From Ruminococcus sp. (GTDB lineage: Bacteria; Bacillota_A; Clostridia; Oscillospirales; Ruminococcaceae): DNA of 64,000 bases. The notes beneath the pieces were generated by a model. It was not told where the DNA came from and ran no database searches. It saw nothing but the letters and a program-made list of their open reading frames with translations. Position numbers and translations under genes: made by a program. The stretch lies in contig JAFXRZ010000008.1 in the NCBI GenBank assembly GCA_017536105.1, positions 62,001-126,000 of the forward strand, given 5' to 3'. This document shows, in pieces, positions 32,299 to 41,847 of this stretch (positions within the stretch are counted from its first letter, which is position 1; the number at the start of each line of letters is the position of its first letter).

Positions 32299-33417
32299 AT
32301 GAGTAGATCGCTTTTTAACAGATTATATAAACGTAGTATGACGATTAATGAACAAAGAGAGGACTTTCTAACAGAAATGCTTGCATGGATGGTGGACACT
32401 CTTCCTCAATTTGCTAAAGATTATGTACAATGTTTGTGTGAAAGTGCTACTAATATTTCTTTACCTCCAAACTTTAATGTTCAAGCCGAAACACAAATAA
32501 TTGTTGAAAAAGGACGAATAGATTTAATAATATATACCGATTGTGGAATAGGATTTATTTGTGAACATAAAGTGGATAGTGAATTAGCAGAACGTCAGCT
32601 TGAAAAATACAAAGAATGTATCCCCGAAATCCAGCAGAAATATAAATCAGAAACAGGAATTGATACAGAATACTACATTGTATTGGTAACCAAAAGCGAT
32701 ATACAACACAAACAAAAGTCCGATATTAAGTTGATATGGTATGATATTTTTAAGTATTTCTATGAGCGTCTTAATTCCTACGATGACAGAGAAAAACTCA
32801 TAGTTGAACAATTTCTAGATTATTTAACAGAGGAGGAAATGGGAATGAAAGAAGCGGTTAATATTCAAGGAATAAAGAGTTTCTGCGCTGCATTTGATAT
32901 GATATCTATTTTTGAAAATATGATTAGAGATTACGAAAAAAATATTAACTGGGCAGAAGTATGCCCTGGGCTTGATAGTTTTGTTTCCGATTATAACAAT
33001 AATATTGGAAGATTATACTTTAAAGATGATCGTAGGACAATTGAATTCGGATCGTGGAGGCCCTCAATATTTGCCGGATTAATATATAAAAACAAGCTCT
33101 ATAATATCTCATGTTTTGATAACGAACCGTTATTGGTTATTGCTGTAGAATACGATAAAAAAAGACAGGACGTTATTAGAGAAAAAAACTGGTATAATGA
33201 AATGGTAAAAGAAGAATCAATTATTAGAAATCAAAAAGGTTTCTTTATGGATCCAAAACCCGGTAATAAAAATATAACGTTAATACTGTGTAAACCCCTA
33301 AGTGAAGTGTTGAATGGAGTCGAAGAAGATTATCGTCCGCAAAAAGAAAAAGTATTGAAAGAAATTATCAATGGAATAAATCTGATACTTGAGTACAATA
33401 ATCGAGCAAAAATATAA
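32299..33417 (+). CDS. PD-(D/E)XK nuclease-superfamily protein
   Basis: The protein has 372 residues. The N-terminal core contains NEQREDFLTEML (possible first acidic residue), GRIDLII (Asp75), ICEHKVDSE (Glu89, Lys91) and ERQLEKY (Gln100 and Tyr104), which is the D-ExK-Q pattern of the PDDEXK_4-type nuclease fold. The second half (residues about 200-372) matches nothing that I recognise. The start at 32299 has GGAGG seven bases upstream; a TTG at 32281 is less likely. The gene is AT-rich and monocistronic, as for many phage-defence or mobile-element nucleases; the role is inferred only. Confidence 0.7.
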   Translation: MSRSLFNRLYKRSMTINEQREDFLTEMLAWMVDTLPQFAKDYVQCLCESATNISLPPNFNVQAETQIIVEKGRIDLIIYTDCGIGFICEHKVDSELAERQLEKYKECIPEIQQKYKSETGIDTEYYIVLVTKSDIQHKQKSDIKLIWYDIFKYFYERLNSYDDREKLIVEQFLDYLTEEEMGMKEAVNIQGIKSFCAAFDMISIFENMIRDYEKNINWAEVCPGLDSFVSDYNNNIGRLYFKDDRRTIEFGSWRPSIFAGLIYKNKLYNISCFDNEPLLVIAVEYDKKRQDVIREKNWYNEMVKEESIIRNQKGFFMDPKPGNKNITLILCKPLSEVLNGVEEDYRPQKEKVLKEIINGINLILEYNNRAKI

Positions 33418-33978
33418 CTGTATTATGGTATCTGAATATAAATCGACCGGAATTGTTGAGATGTATATTAGTTTCTCTCACGGTGTGGTCTTTAGAAAGA
33501 AGTAATACTCTCCCCACAGCTTCATAAACTTCTACGATCTTCCCCCCTCCCCCGAAACCTCAGGGCACTAATAAGGTACAACGCCTCTCAAAACCTGCCA
33601 GGCCAGCACCAAACCGCAGCATTTTACAGCACTTTATTTGGAACCTATATATAAAAAGCCGACATAAAAACTTGTCGGCTTAATTATTTGATCTGTCGGT
33701 CTGGCGCTGTTCCTTAACGGAGTTATTAGCCCCGGACACCCTCACCAAAAAATCGTTTAAAGTCTTTGGAAATGGAGTCAAGCTTTGCGAAGCAAAGCTG
33801 GGGCTAACCTTTCTTCAGAAAGGTTTCCCTCAGTAGCTTCCGCACAGGGAGCGGCATATCACCGAGAAGCAGAGCAGGGAAGACAGGGTGAAAAAAACAA
33901 TGTCAGGTTTTTGCGGCTGTGGGGGACTATATTATTAGGGTGATACACAAGTATTGCCTTCAAAAAGGGGTGAGGAGC
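33418..33978 (+). other. Intergenic region of about 560 bases with hairpins
   Basis: It holds a terminator-like hairpin at 33656-33686. AGCTTTGC-GAA-GCAAAGCT and AACCTTTC-TTC-AGAAAGGTT follow near 33780-33830. These adjacent hairpins look like a repeat-derived extragenic element. I see no gene and no clear promoter. Confidence 0.5.
33656..33686 (+). terminator. Hairpin terminator upstream of the sigma factor gene
   Basis: AAGCCGAC and GTCGGCTT pair across an A-rich loop. Confidence 0.65.
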
Positions 33979-34485
33979 TTGAGCGACGAAAAGATACTAA
34001 AGCTGATGAAACGCAGCGAGAACGAGGGGTTTGAGGCACTTGTCCACCGCTACTCGGGGTATGTGCGGACGATAGCGATATCAAAGCTTGGGTCGGCTGC
34101 GGCGGAAGACGCCGTGAACGGGGTATTTTTCGAGATACTGAAAGCGCTCAGGCGTGAGAAATACGAGATACGTTCGCTGAAAGCGTTAGTCTCGGTGATA
34201 GCCGTGCGGCACTGCTCGGGGCTGTTTTCGGAGCAGATGAAGCAGGAGGCCCTGCCGATAGACGAGCAGTTTTTCGAGCCGATGTACGAGGAAGCCTACG
34301 ACCGGGCGGAGCTCATCGCCTCGCTGAAAAGCCTTGGAGAGCCGGACTGCGAGATATTCCTGCGCAAGTATTTCTTGGGACAGACCAGCGCGGAGATAGG
34401 GGCAGCTCTCGGGCTGAAAACGAACACGGTGGATCAGAGGATATCACGCGGACTTCGCAAGCTGCGGGATATGATGGAGGGTTGA
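33979..34485 (+). CDS. ECF-family RNA polymerase sigma factor
   Basis: The protein has 168 residues. Region 2 (about 15-80: GFEALVHRYSGYVRTIA, AEDAVNGVFFEIL) and region 4 (about 105-165: LGEPDCEIFLRKYFLGQTSAEIGAALGLKTNTVDQRISRGLRKL) are present without region 3, as in ECF sigmas. The start is a TTG at 33979, chosen for the GGTGAGGAGC ribosome site; a longer GTG-started form exists. The next gene, 4 bases on, encodes a membrane protein with a short cytosolic N-terminus, the usual place of an anti-sigma factor. Confidence 0.88.
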   Translation: MSDEKILKLMKRSENEGFEALVHRYSGYVRTIAISKLGSAAAEDAVNGVFFEILKALRREKYEIRSLKALVSVIAVRHCSGLFSEQMKQEALPIDEQFFEPMYEEAYDRAELIASLKSLGEPDCEIFLRKYFLGQTSAEIGAALGLKTNTVDQRISRGLRKLRDMMEG

Positions 34486-34489
34486 AGCC

Positions 34490-36265
34490 ATGGAAAAATA
34501 TTTGTATGATCTTTTCGGCACAGCCTCCGAGGAGGAGCTTGCCGAGTTCGACGACGAGCTTGAAAGCATAATCGGCAGCTGCAAGAATACCGACAGACAA
34601 ATAATCTCCGCTGTGCAGGAGCTTGCAGAGGACGGAGGAGAGCCTGTCAAGCAGCCTGCGACGGCGGTGAAGGTCAGGAGCCTGCTGCCTGCGGTCATAG
34701 CTGCCGCAGTCGCGCTGGTGCTTTTTGCGGGGCTGTTTTTCAAGATAGAGCACAGTGTCAGACGTTCGGCGGAGACTGCTCCCGGGGCAGAAAGCTCCGA
34801 GCAGGAGAGCACCGTCAATGTGACAGGCAAGGAAGCTGCGGAAATGCTGAAAGCCTTTTTCGACGACTATGTCAAGGCGGTCAAGGAAGGCCTCGTCGGG
34901 GCGAATACCATATCCCTGAGAGGCTTCGCTGTGGATCTTTCAAAAACGGATTCATTCAATTACAGGATACTGAAAAATGTCCAGAAAACGCTTCAGGATA
35001 TTTCAAGGGACAGAGGCGAGGACAACGATCATCCTCTCCCTGAAAACGGAGAGTTCTATGTGTATATCGCTCCCGACCTGGTCGTTGCCATGGTGGAATG
35101 GCGAGAGAGCAGCGGCTCTGAACCGATCTACCTCAGCGACGAGGGCATGATCGTTGATGGCTCGGGCTTCGGCGGAGTTAAGCTCACAGGCTGCTACGAG
35201 GGCTACAGCTCTCCCAAGGCCACAAAGTCTTCCGACGGCATCTGGGCAGCAGGAGACCTTGCTTCGGCGACAGCACAAAAAAACTTCGATCTTATCATTT
35301 CAAATGCTCCGAACAACTTTACAAGGCTGAATGTCTTTGACCATGTCAATTTCTCGACCAGCGAGTGCAGCCGCATAAAAACAGGCATCTGCGGCTATGC
35401 CGACGCCTATCCTTTTGTGGAGATATATGTCGTTGCCGAAACAAAGGACGGCCTGCCTTTCGACATCGAAGGCCTTGGCACAAAGATTTACAGCGGCGGC
35501 TATGATGATCTTATCTCTGAGTATTCCTTCACCGACATAAACGGCGGCGACAGGATATCCGGCATCATCTACTGGAACTTCGACCGCGGTTCTTCCGAAG
35601 CTATAGGCAGGATACTCGTTCCTGTTGCAAGAGCCGAAAGCTTCCCCGGAGAGAGCTCAGCCGAAAACAATGAGGACACTGCGAGCTCCTACGATAATTC
35701 GGAGTGGTCCATCGACCTGAACATCGACCCGATAATGAAAGGGCAGCTCAGCGATCAGGATATCTACTATCTCAGCGGCGGCAGACTTGAATTTGACTAT
35801 ACAAGCAATTCTGTAAATGACAGCAGTCAGTACACGGTATGCTGGAATACGTATTCGCGTCATGAAAACCACGATATCATTTCCGATAAAGCTGTCACCT
35901 CAAACGAAAAGGAGCTTTTGGAAAAGATGAACAGCTTTGCAGAGTATGTTGCGCTGAGGGCCGATCGTTTGTCGAGAAATAATTTTAAAGATAACTCTGC
36001 CGCAGGTATAGCGCTCAATTCCACCGCAGCAAACACCGAATATAAAGCCTGCCTTGATAACGGTCTGGCTCTCGGCTTCAAGAAGTCGGAAGACGGGGTA
36101 TATCAGGCCGAGCTTGCAGCCGGCAGCACGCTCTTCACGATCAGCAGTGACGGCAAGCAGGAGATGCTGGGCGAGCTGTACGAATATGTAGATAAGTACG
36201 TCAAAGAAAACTCAGAAAGTGCAGAAACAAGAGAAGTTGATATACCCGTTGACGAACAGAGCTGA
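34490..36265 (+). CDS. Probable membrane anti-sigma factor with a large exported domain
   Basis: The protein has 591 residues. Residues 1-60 are cytosolic, acidic and helical (LYDLFGTASEEELAEFDDELESI). One membrane helix lies at about 66-84 (LPAVIAAAVALVLFAGLFF), and the remaining roughly 500 residues are outside. The cytosolic part would bind the ECF sigma; the outer domain, of no recognised family, would sense the signal. It is several times larger than most anti-sigmas. GGAGGGTT precedes the ATG. Confidence 0.7.
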   Translation: MEKYLYDLFGTASEEELAEFDDELESIIGSCKNTDRQIISAVQELAEDGGEPVKQPATAVKVRSLLPAVIAAAVALVLFAGLFFKIEHSVRRSAETAPGAESSEQESTVNVTGKEAAEMLKAFFDDYVKAVKEGLVGANTISLRGFAVDLSKTDSFNYRILKNVQKTLQDISRDRGEDNDHPLPENGEFYVYIAPDLVVAMVEWRESSGSEPIYLSDEGMIVDGSGFGGVKLTGCYEGYSSPKATKSSDGIWAAGDLASATAQKNFDLIISNAPNNFTRLNVFDHVNFSTSECSRIKTGICGYADAYPFVEIYVVAETKDGLPFDIEGLGTKIYSGGYDDLISEYSFTDINGGDRISGIIYWNFDRGSSEAIGRILVPVARAESFPGESSAENNEDTASSYDNSEWSIDLNIDPIMKGQLSDQDIYYLSGGRLEFDYTSNSVNDSSQYTVCWNTYSRHENHDIISDKAVTSNEKELLEKMNSFAEYVALRADRLSRNNFKDNSAAGIALNSTAANTEYKACLDNGLALGFKKSEDGVYQAELAAGSTLFTISSDGKQEMLGELYEYVDKYVKENSESAETREVDIPVDEQS

Positions 36266-36290
36266 TAGATATACAGGCTCTGCCGAAACA

Positions 36291-36330
36291 AAAAAGCTGC
36301 GCGATCCGTCTTGGACCGCGCAGTTTTTTA
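36291..36330. terminator. Convergent terminator between the anti-sigma and endoglucanase genes
   Basis: CTGCGCG and CGCGCAG pair (with an inner ATCC/GGA) and are flanked by A- and T-runs on both sides, so it can stop transcripts in both directions. Confidence 0.85.
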
Positions 36331-36336
36331 TGTGAT

Positions 36337-38172
36337 TCAAGTCTTATACACAAGCTCGTAGCTTACATCCAGACCGTCCGTTATCGGAACGCTGCTGTTC
36401 GGGATGTTTTTCAGCGTAGCGATTATGTAAACGTAGCCGTCAGCCGGACGGTATGTCGTATCGCCTGCCTTGATACCGGTGTAGTACTTTGTGCACTTGA
36501 TGATCTTAGTGTAGCCTATCGCAGGATAGGTGAAGGTGATGTTCACATAGTCTATCTTATCGACCTCGCTCTCCGCCAGCTCGATAACACCCCTCTGAGT
36601 GTACTTGCCGTTGGCATCGAGCTCGGTGAACTGCTTGTAGACCCCGTTAACGACCTTGTTGACTTTCCATTCAACGGTTCTTGTTTCGCCTTCACCGCAG
36701 CTTACACCGATCGCGATCACTTTGTTCTCTATTTCTGAAACAGGAACTGTGTATTCGGATAGATCGGAGGTCGAGTTCCAAGATGAATCAAATACAGTGA
36801 ATTTAAAATCACTCTTAAGAGTAACAGAGATAACATTATCTTCATCATTGCCGGCAAGAAGTGTACTCTTTGAGATAGAGGTCTGAGACCAATAGTCTGA
36901 ATTGCCTTCAAGAATTACATATCCGTCGCGGTCATATACGGGAACGAACGGAACCTCTTCATTGCCAAGAATACTGCAAAGCTTATCAACAACAGGTTCA
37001 GAAACAGAATACCATTCCAATTTAGCTCTGTTTAAATAGCCGTGGAGCTCCGACCTTTTTTCGTACTCGGTTGTGGATATCGCGTTATTATCCCATAGTA
37101 CGGCAGATACAGAAGTGTTGCTGTATTTGGTGCTTAATGCTTTAACCTTGTTTGCATAATACTCTGCCCATTTAACACGTTCACTTGTGTTATTCATATT
37201 AGTTGCGCTGAATTCGCCTATGCAGATCGAATAACCTTTAGAAAGGAAAAGACTATCCATCTGATTGAAAACATAGTTCATGTCGGACTTGTAGCTGTCA
37301 TCGAATACAGCACCTTCGGTTTTTGAAAATGCGAAATTATTATGGATATATGCGTGCAGCGAAACAATAAGATTACTGTCATTGAAAGTGCTCATATAGT
37401 TTGAAAGAGCTGTCATTGCATTATCGCTTATTGAAGCTGCATAGGTCGGCACCATAAGAGCTCTTGTGGAATTGTTTCCGCCTGTGGCACGAACAGTATC
37501 AACGAAATCTTTGTTGAGCTGATTTACAACATTGCGCTGTTCATCGGTTCCGCCAATCCATTCTTCATTACCTGCATCATAGTTTCTCGGCTCATTCATT
37601 CCCTCGAAGATCAGGTGGTAGTCATAGTCGGCGAAATATGTTGCGATCTGTCCCCACAAAGCTTTCAGCTCCGTGCTTGCAGCAGAATAATTTGAAGGCA
37701 AGGGTCTGTTCCAGTTGTCGTGATGAGAATTGAGTATTACATACATATCCTCATCTATCGCATAGTCAACAACTTCCTTGACACGTGCAAACCAATCAGC
37801 GCTGACTGTATAATCTCCTCCGGCTTCGTTTGCCATTGCGTATCTCCAAGTTACAGGAACACGAATGGTATTGAAGCCTTTTGCTTTTACAGCGAGGATC
37901 ATGTTCTTTGTTGTTCTCGGATTTCCCCACGCTGTTTCCCCGTAAACATAAGTCTGGAGATTATTGTCGTAATAGCTACTTTCAAACGAGTTGCCCAGAT
38001 TCCAGCCGAGACCCATGTCTGCAACTATCTCCTTTGCAGTCGGAGCCGCTGCTTCGGCGGTGGCGGTCATGATCGCCGGCGAGGTCACGGGCAGAGAGGC
38101 TGCAAGCCCCAGCGCAAGGGCTGCCGAGGTCAGCAGGCCGAGAAGCCTTTTCTTGATCGATTTAGATATCAT
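36337..38172 (-). CDS. Secreted GH5 endoglucanase (cellulase)
   Basis: The protein has 611 residues. The signal peptide is residues 1-42 (ISKSIKKRLLGLLTSAALALGLAA, AEAAA). The GH5 domain follows (about 45-420) with GLGWNLGNS, GFNTIRVPVTW, the acid/base Glu194 in EGMNEPR and the nucleophile Glu320 in CIGEFSA. It hydrolyses beta-1,4-glucan; the features fit subfamily 4. The last 180 residues are beta-rich and match no module that I can name; no dockerin or sortase motif is visible. The start at 38172 has GAAAGGA and its own promoter. Product cellodextrins would feed the cellobiose phosphorylase at 50332. Confidence 0.9.
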   Translation of the reverse strand: MISKSIKKRLLGLLTSAALALGLAASLPVTSPAIMTATAEAAAPTAKEIVADMGLGWNLGNSFESSYYDNNLQTYVYGETAWGNPRTTKNMILAVKAKGFNTIRVPVTWRYAMANEAGGDYTVSADWFARVKEVVDYAIDEDMYVILNSHHDNWNRPLPSNYSAASTELKALWGQIATYFADYDYHLIFEGMNEPRNYDAGNEEWIGGTDEQRNVVNQLNKDFVDTVRATGGNNSTRALMVPTYAASISDNAMTALSNYMSTFNDSNLIVSLHAYIHNNFAFSKTEGAVFDDSYKSDMNYVFNQMDSLFLSKGYSICIGEFSATNMNNTSERVKWAEYYANKVKALSTKYSNTSVSAVLWDNNAISTTEYEKRSELHGYLNRAKLEWYSVSEPVVDKLCSILGNEEVPFVPVYDRDGYVILEGNSDYWSQTSISKSTLLAGNDEDNVISVTLKSDFKFTVFDSSWNSTSDLSEYTVPVSEIENKVIAIGVSCGEGETRTVEWKVNKVVNGVYKQFTELDANGKYTQRGVIELAESEVDKIDYVNITFTYPAIGYTKIIKCTKYYTGIKAGDTTYRPADGYVYIIATLKNIPNSSVPITDGLDVSYELVYKT

Positions 38173-38215
38173 ATCATCATTCCTTTCGCAAAGATGCCTA
38201 TATTTCCACATTATA

Positions 38216-38244
38216 ATTATACAGTATCTGCCCGGAAAAATCAA
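38216..38244 (-). promoter_or_regulatory. Promoter of the endoglucanase gene
   Basis: Minus strand: TTGATT, 17-base spacer, TATAAT, about 44 bases upstream of the start codon. Confidence 0.85.
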
Positions 38245-38324
38245 TCTGTGTTTCAAACAACTTTTTCAAAACCTATTTGGGCAATTTAACAAAGGCCGGT
38301 ATTTTTTCAGCTGCCTTTGCACAA

Positions 38325-38354
38325 AAAAGACGCACGCAAAAGCGCACGTCTTTG
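38325..38354 (-). terminator. Terminator after the YfhO gene
   Basis: On the minus strand AAAGACG-TGCGC pairs with GCGTG-CGTCTTT and is followed by a T-run, 4 bases after the YfhO stop codon. Confidence 0.85.
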
Positions 38355-38357
38355 CTT

Positions 38358-40727
38358 TTATTCTTCGCTTTTCTTTCTCCGCAGGGCAAGGGGCAGCAGG
38401 ATATATCCCGCAAGAACAGCCAGTGCCCCAAGGCTTATCACACGCCCCCACACCACATAGCCGTTTCGGTAGGTGAAGACGATCTCGTTCTCTCCCTCGC
38501 CGCAGAGCACGGCCATAAGCCCGTTATCAACCTTCTCGACTTCTGCCTTTTCGCCGTTGACCTCAGCCGTCCACCACTCGGAATAGGGCACCGAGAAGAA
38601 GACCAGGTTCTGCCTGTCAAGGGTTATGTGGGACTCAAAGCCCGTGGAGGTGTATTCAAACCTGTCCGCTGCCGAGGCCCGGCGTTCTGCGCAGATCTCG
38701 CTGTAGCGGTCGAAGACCGTCCGGCAGTCCTCGGGGTCGTATTTCTCAAGGATATCTCCGTAGCGTTCAGCCTGTTCGCTGTCGAGCACTATCGCTTCGA
38801 GCAGTGCCGAGCTTTGCAGCAGCGATGGATAGCCGTCCAGCTCGCCCTCGGTCACATATTTATCAAACGCGAAGCCCATGGGGATGAACTCGGTATTCTC
38901 GTAAAAATCCAGCCCATGCTGCTGATAAAGCGCCTTGAATGTACCCTTCGTTGCCGTGAGCTCTTCGCTCATGGGCTTGATCTCTCCGTTGGCATCGTAG
39001 TAGGGGTCGTCGATGTAGTATCTTACGGAAAGCAGGGTCATAAGCGGATAGTAACTCGGCTCGTAGCTGGATTTCACGACCCTGTTGATGCCTATAGAGC
39101 TGTAGAAGTCCGTTATCGTCGGCTCGACGGTGGAGTTGAAATACCTTACCGTATCATCGCCCCAGACCGTGGGCATATTGTTCAGGTTCGGACCCGATGA
39201 AACACGGTAATATCCGCCCTTCGGGAGCCTGTCGCCGGAGGAGGCGTATTCCACAACGGCACGCATATTATCAACTTCCGACGTCCCTCGGAACATATAT
39301 GCGCTCCATACAAAAACGCATATACCGGCTGTGCAGAACACGGCTGTCCGATTGAACAGCTTGCCGAGCATAACGGCCTTGTCGGGGCTTTCGGGCTTGT
39401 ATAGGCTGAGCCCAAGCATCCCCAGCGAGAATACCGTGAATACCAGCTGTATGTAAACATAGGTGTAGTTCTCAAAGCCTATTTTCAGCACCTTGTTTTT
39501 TGCCAGCAGGGTGATGACAAGCTCCGCCGCAAGTATAACGGCAGTTATTATTGCCGTGGGAACAAAGCCCTTTTTGAGTTCAAGCTCATCCTTCCGCCAA
39601 AGCTCCAGAGCCTTGGCTGTCACAACGCTGCATATCAGCATCGGCATATAGAACCAGCGTCCGTAGAACATCGTGTTGAAAAACGAGAAGGACTGGTTCA
39701 GCACCGGAACAGCTATGAACACAAGGCACACGCCCAGCAGGACTTTAAAGAGATCCTTTCCCTTTACGCAGCGGAAATATGCGATAACGCCGGTCAGGGA
39801 GAAGAAGTGTATAAAGGATGCGTAAGATGTTGCGTCCAGCTCGTTTGCCCGGTCAACGCCGAAGTTCTTGATAAGGGTGATGTTCGGCAGCGAGAACATA
39901 TTCTGGATGATATACAGATAGACCGACTTGTAGCGGTAAACAAAAAGCTCGCTGCCCGAGAGAAAGCTCGTGACTCTCGGGTTGTTGATTATGGACATCG
40001 CAGAGGGAATGAGCAGCAGAGCAGCGCAGGCTGTTCCGAGGACGCTCTCAAATGCCAGCAGCCCGAAGCGCTTGGCGCTGAGCTTGAAATGCCCGGTGAT
40101 GACAGCGACGATGAAATACATCACGATGAAGATGACCTGTCCGAAGAAGAAGTAATAGCTTGTGAAAGCTGCAAGAGCAACGCTTAGGGCAAACACACCG
40201 CGCCTGCCGTCTTTGACGAGGCATTCAAGAGCCCAGAGCATGAAGGGCAGCATGAGTATAGCATCGTGGAAGTGGTTGTAGATAAGATTTGCCGTGCTGT
40301 ATGAGGACAGTCCGAAAAGCACCGCACCTGTCATGCAGGCAGTCTTGTCTTCGCAGAAACGCCTTATAAAGCCGTAGGCTCCCACAGAAGCTATGGAGGC
40401 TTTGAGGGCTATGAGCCAGGGCATCGCTGCGATAACGGCACCCGAGGGCAGAAGGGTCGAGAGCCAGAAGAATGGACTTCCGAGCAGGTAGAAGGAATAA
40501 GTCGCAGCAGTGTCAGAGCCGAGGTCGGCTGCGTGATCCCACATGGGCAAGCCGTCGCGGACCATGTCGTGGAGGTGGGTGTAGAAGGCTACCTGCTGCT
40601 TGTTGTAATCTCCGTAGTAGAAAAAATCACCGCCGTTCAGTATGATGATCGGCAGAAAGCAGATGCCGCAGGCGATGAAGCTTATCAGAAATACGCGAAG
40701 ATATTTTTCTTTGTTTTTTTCAGGCAA
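38358..40727 (-). CDS. YfhO-family membrane protein
   Basis: The protein has 789 residues with about 12-13 hydrophobic helices. The N-terminal part reads FFYYGDYNKQQVAFYTHLHDMVRDGLPMWDHAADLGSD (in full at the start of the family domain) and the C-terminal extracytoplasmic part includes the ETEYxxxxxxF region (NTEFIPMGFAFD). This matches YfhO, a GT-C-like protein involved in glycosylating surface polymers in Bacillus relatives. The substrate is unknown here. It is the last gene of a long minus-strand run that ends at a terminator, 46 bases after hisC. Confidence 0.8.
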   Translation of the reverse strand: MPEKNKEKYLRVFLISFIACGICFLPIIILNGGDFFYYGDYNKQQVAFYTHLHDMVRDGLPMWDHAADLGSDTAATYSFYLLGSPFFWLSTLLPSGAVIAAMPWLIALKASIASVGAYGFIRRFCEDKTACMTGAVLFGLSSYSTANLIYNHFHDAILMLPFMLWALECLVKDGRRGVFALSVALAAFTSYYFFFGQVIFIVMYFIVAVITGHFKLSAKRFGLLAFESVLGTACAALLLIPSAMSIINNPRVTSFLSGSELFVYRYKSVYLYIIQNMFSLPNITLIKNFGVDRANELDATSYASFIHFFSLTGVIAYFRCVKGKDLFKVLLGVCLVFIAVPVLNQSFSFFNTMFYGRWFYMPMLICSVVTAKALELWRKDELELKKGFVPTAIITAVILAAELVITLLAKNKVLKIGFENYTYVYIQLVFTVFSLGMLGLSLYKPESPDKAVMLGKLFNRTAVFCTAGICVFVWSAYMFRGTSEVDNMRAVVEYASSGDRLPKGGYYRVSSGPNLNNMPTVWGDDTVRYFNSTVEPTITDFYSSIGINRVVKSSYEPSYYPLMTLLSVRYYIDDPYYDANGEIKPMSEELTATKGTFKALYQQHGLDFYENTEFIPMGFAFDKYVTEGELDGYPSLLQSSALLEAIVLDSEQAERYGDILEKYDPEDCRTVFDRYSEICAERRASAADRFEYTSTGFESHITLDRQNLVFFSVPYSEWWTAEVNGEKAEVEKVDNGLMAVLCGEGENEIVFTYRNGYVVWGRVISLGALAVLAGYILLPLALRRKKSEE

Positions 40728-40773
40728 GGCGGCTCTGCTCCTTTCTCAGAAGATCCGGATAATTCTCAGGCGC

Positions 40774-41832
40774 TCAGAGAATGAGCTCTTTGAGCGCCGA
40801 GATAAGCTTGTCCATTTGTTCGTCCGTGCCGATGGTTATGCGCAGACGGTTGTCGATACGCTTCTTTTTGAAGAAGCGCACATATATGCCCTTTTCGCGC
40901 AGGAAGAGGAAGATGTCCTCCGCTCTGTGCTTTGGGTGTTCCGCAAAAAGGAAATTCGTGCTGCTGTCGGGAAGGATGAAACCTAGGGCTCTCAGCTCTT
41001 TGGCTGTGCGGTCTCTTGTGGCTATTATCTTCCTGCAGGTGGCTTCAAAATACTCTCTGTCCTCGAAGGCTGCGCAGGCGGCTTTTATCGCAACTGCGTC
41101 AACGGGATAGGAATTATAGGAATCCTTTACAGCGTCAAGATACTTTATAAGATAGGGGTCTGCAATAGCGACAGCGGCTCTCATCCCCGCAAGGGAGCGG
41201 GATTTTGAAAGGGTCTGCGTCACAACGAGATTGGGATATTTCTTTATCAGCGGCACGCAGCTCACTTCTCCGAAATCCGCATAGGCTTCGTCGATGATAA
41301 CGATGCTGTCTGTGTTGTGCTGCAGGAGCTTTTCTATCTCGCTCAGCCCCAGGGCTATCGTCGTAGGCGCATTGGGGTTCGGCAGGACTATACCGCCGTT
41401 CGGAACGAAAAAGTCCTCCACGTTTATCCTGTAATCCTCATCCACCGGCAGGGTCTTATAAGGCACACGCAGCAGCTCGCACCACACGGGATAGAAGGAA
41501 TAGGTTATATCGGGGTAGAGGATAGGCTCCTCAGAATTGAAAAACGCACGGAAGGCAGCCGCAAGTATGTCATCCGAGCCGTTGCCTGCGAACACACACT
41601 CCGGCTCGATGCCGTAGAATTTTGCGACGGCACGCCTGAGAGGTGCTGCGTCCATAGGGGGATAGAGCCTCAGCGAACCGGCGTCGAACTCCGCGATGGC
41701 TTTCGTCACCAGCGGCGACGGAGGATAGGGGTTCTCGTTTGCGTTGAGCTTTATTATATCATCCGACTTCGGCTGTTCACCTGCCGTGTAGGGTTCGATA
41801 TTTATGAGATTTTTTTCCCACGCTCTGTTCAT
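40774..41832 (-). CDS. hisC: Histidinol-phosphate aminotransferase
   Basis: The protein has 352 residues, the usual length. It contains LNANENPYPPSP, GNGSDDIL, PNAPTTIALG and the PLP-lysine motif TLSKSRSLAGMR near residue 225, the HisC signature set. It makes histidinol phosphate from imidazole-acetol phosphate in histidine synthesis. No other his gene is nearby, so this is an isolated copy; some members instead use aromatic substrates. It is 15 bases from the radical SAM gene. Confidence 0.88.
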   Translation of the reverse strand: MNRAWEKNLINIEPYTAGEQPKSDDIIKLNANENPYPPSPLVTKAIAEFDAGSLRLYPPMDAAPLRRAVAKFYGIEPECVFAGNGSDDILAAAFRAFFNSEEPILYPDITYSFYPVWCELLRVPYKTLPVDEDYRINVEDFFVPNGGIVLPNPNAPTTIALGLSEIEKLLQHNTDSIVIIDEAYADFGEVSCVPLIKKYPNLVVTQTLSKSRSLAGMRAAVAIADPYLIKYLDAVKDSYNSYPVDAVAIKAACAAFEDREYFEATCRKIIATRDRTAKELRALGFILPDSSTNFLFAEHPKHRAEDIFLFLREKGIYVRFFKKKRIDNRLRITIGTDEQMDKLISALKELIL

Positions 41833-41847
41833 AATGTTTCTCCTTTG

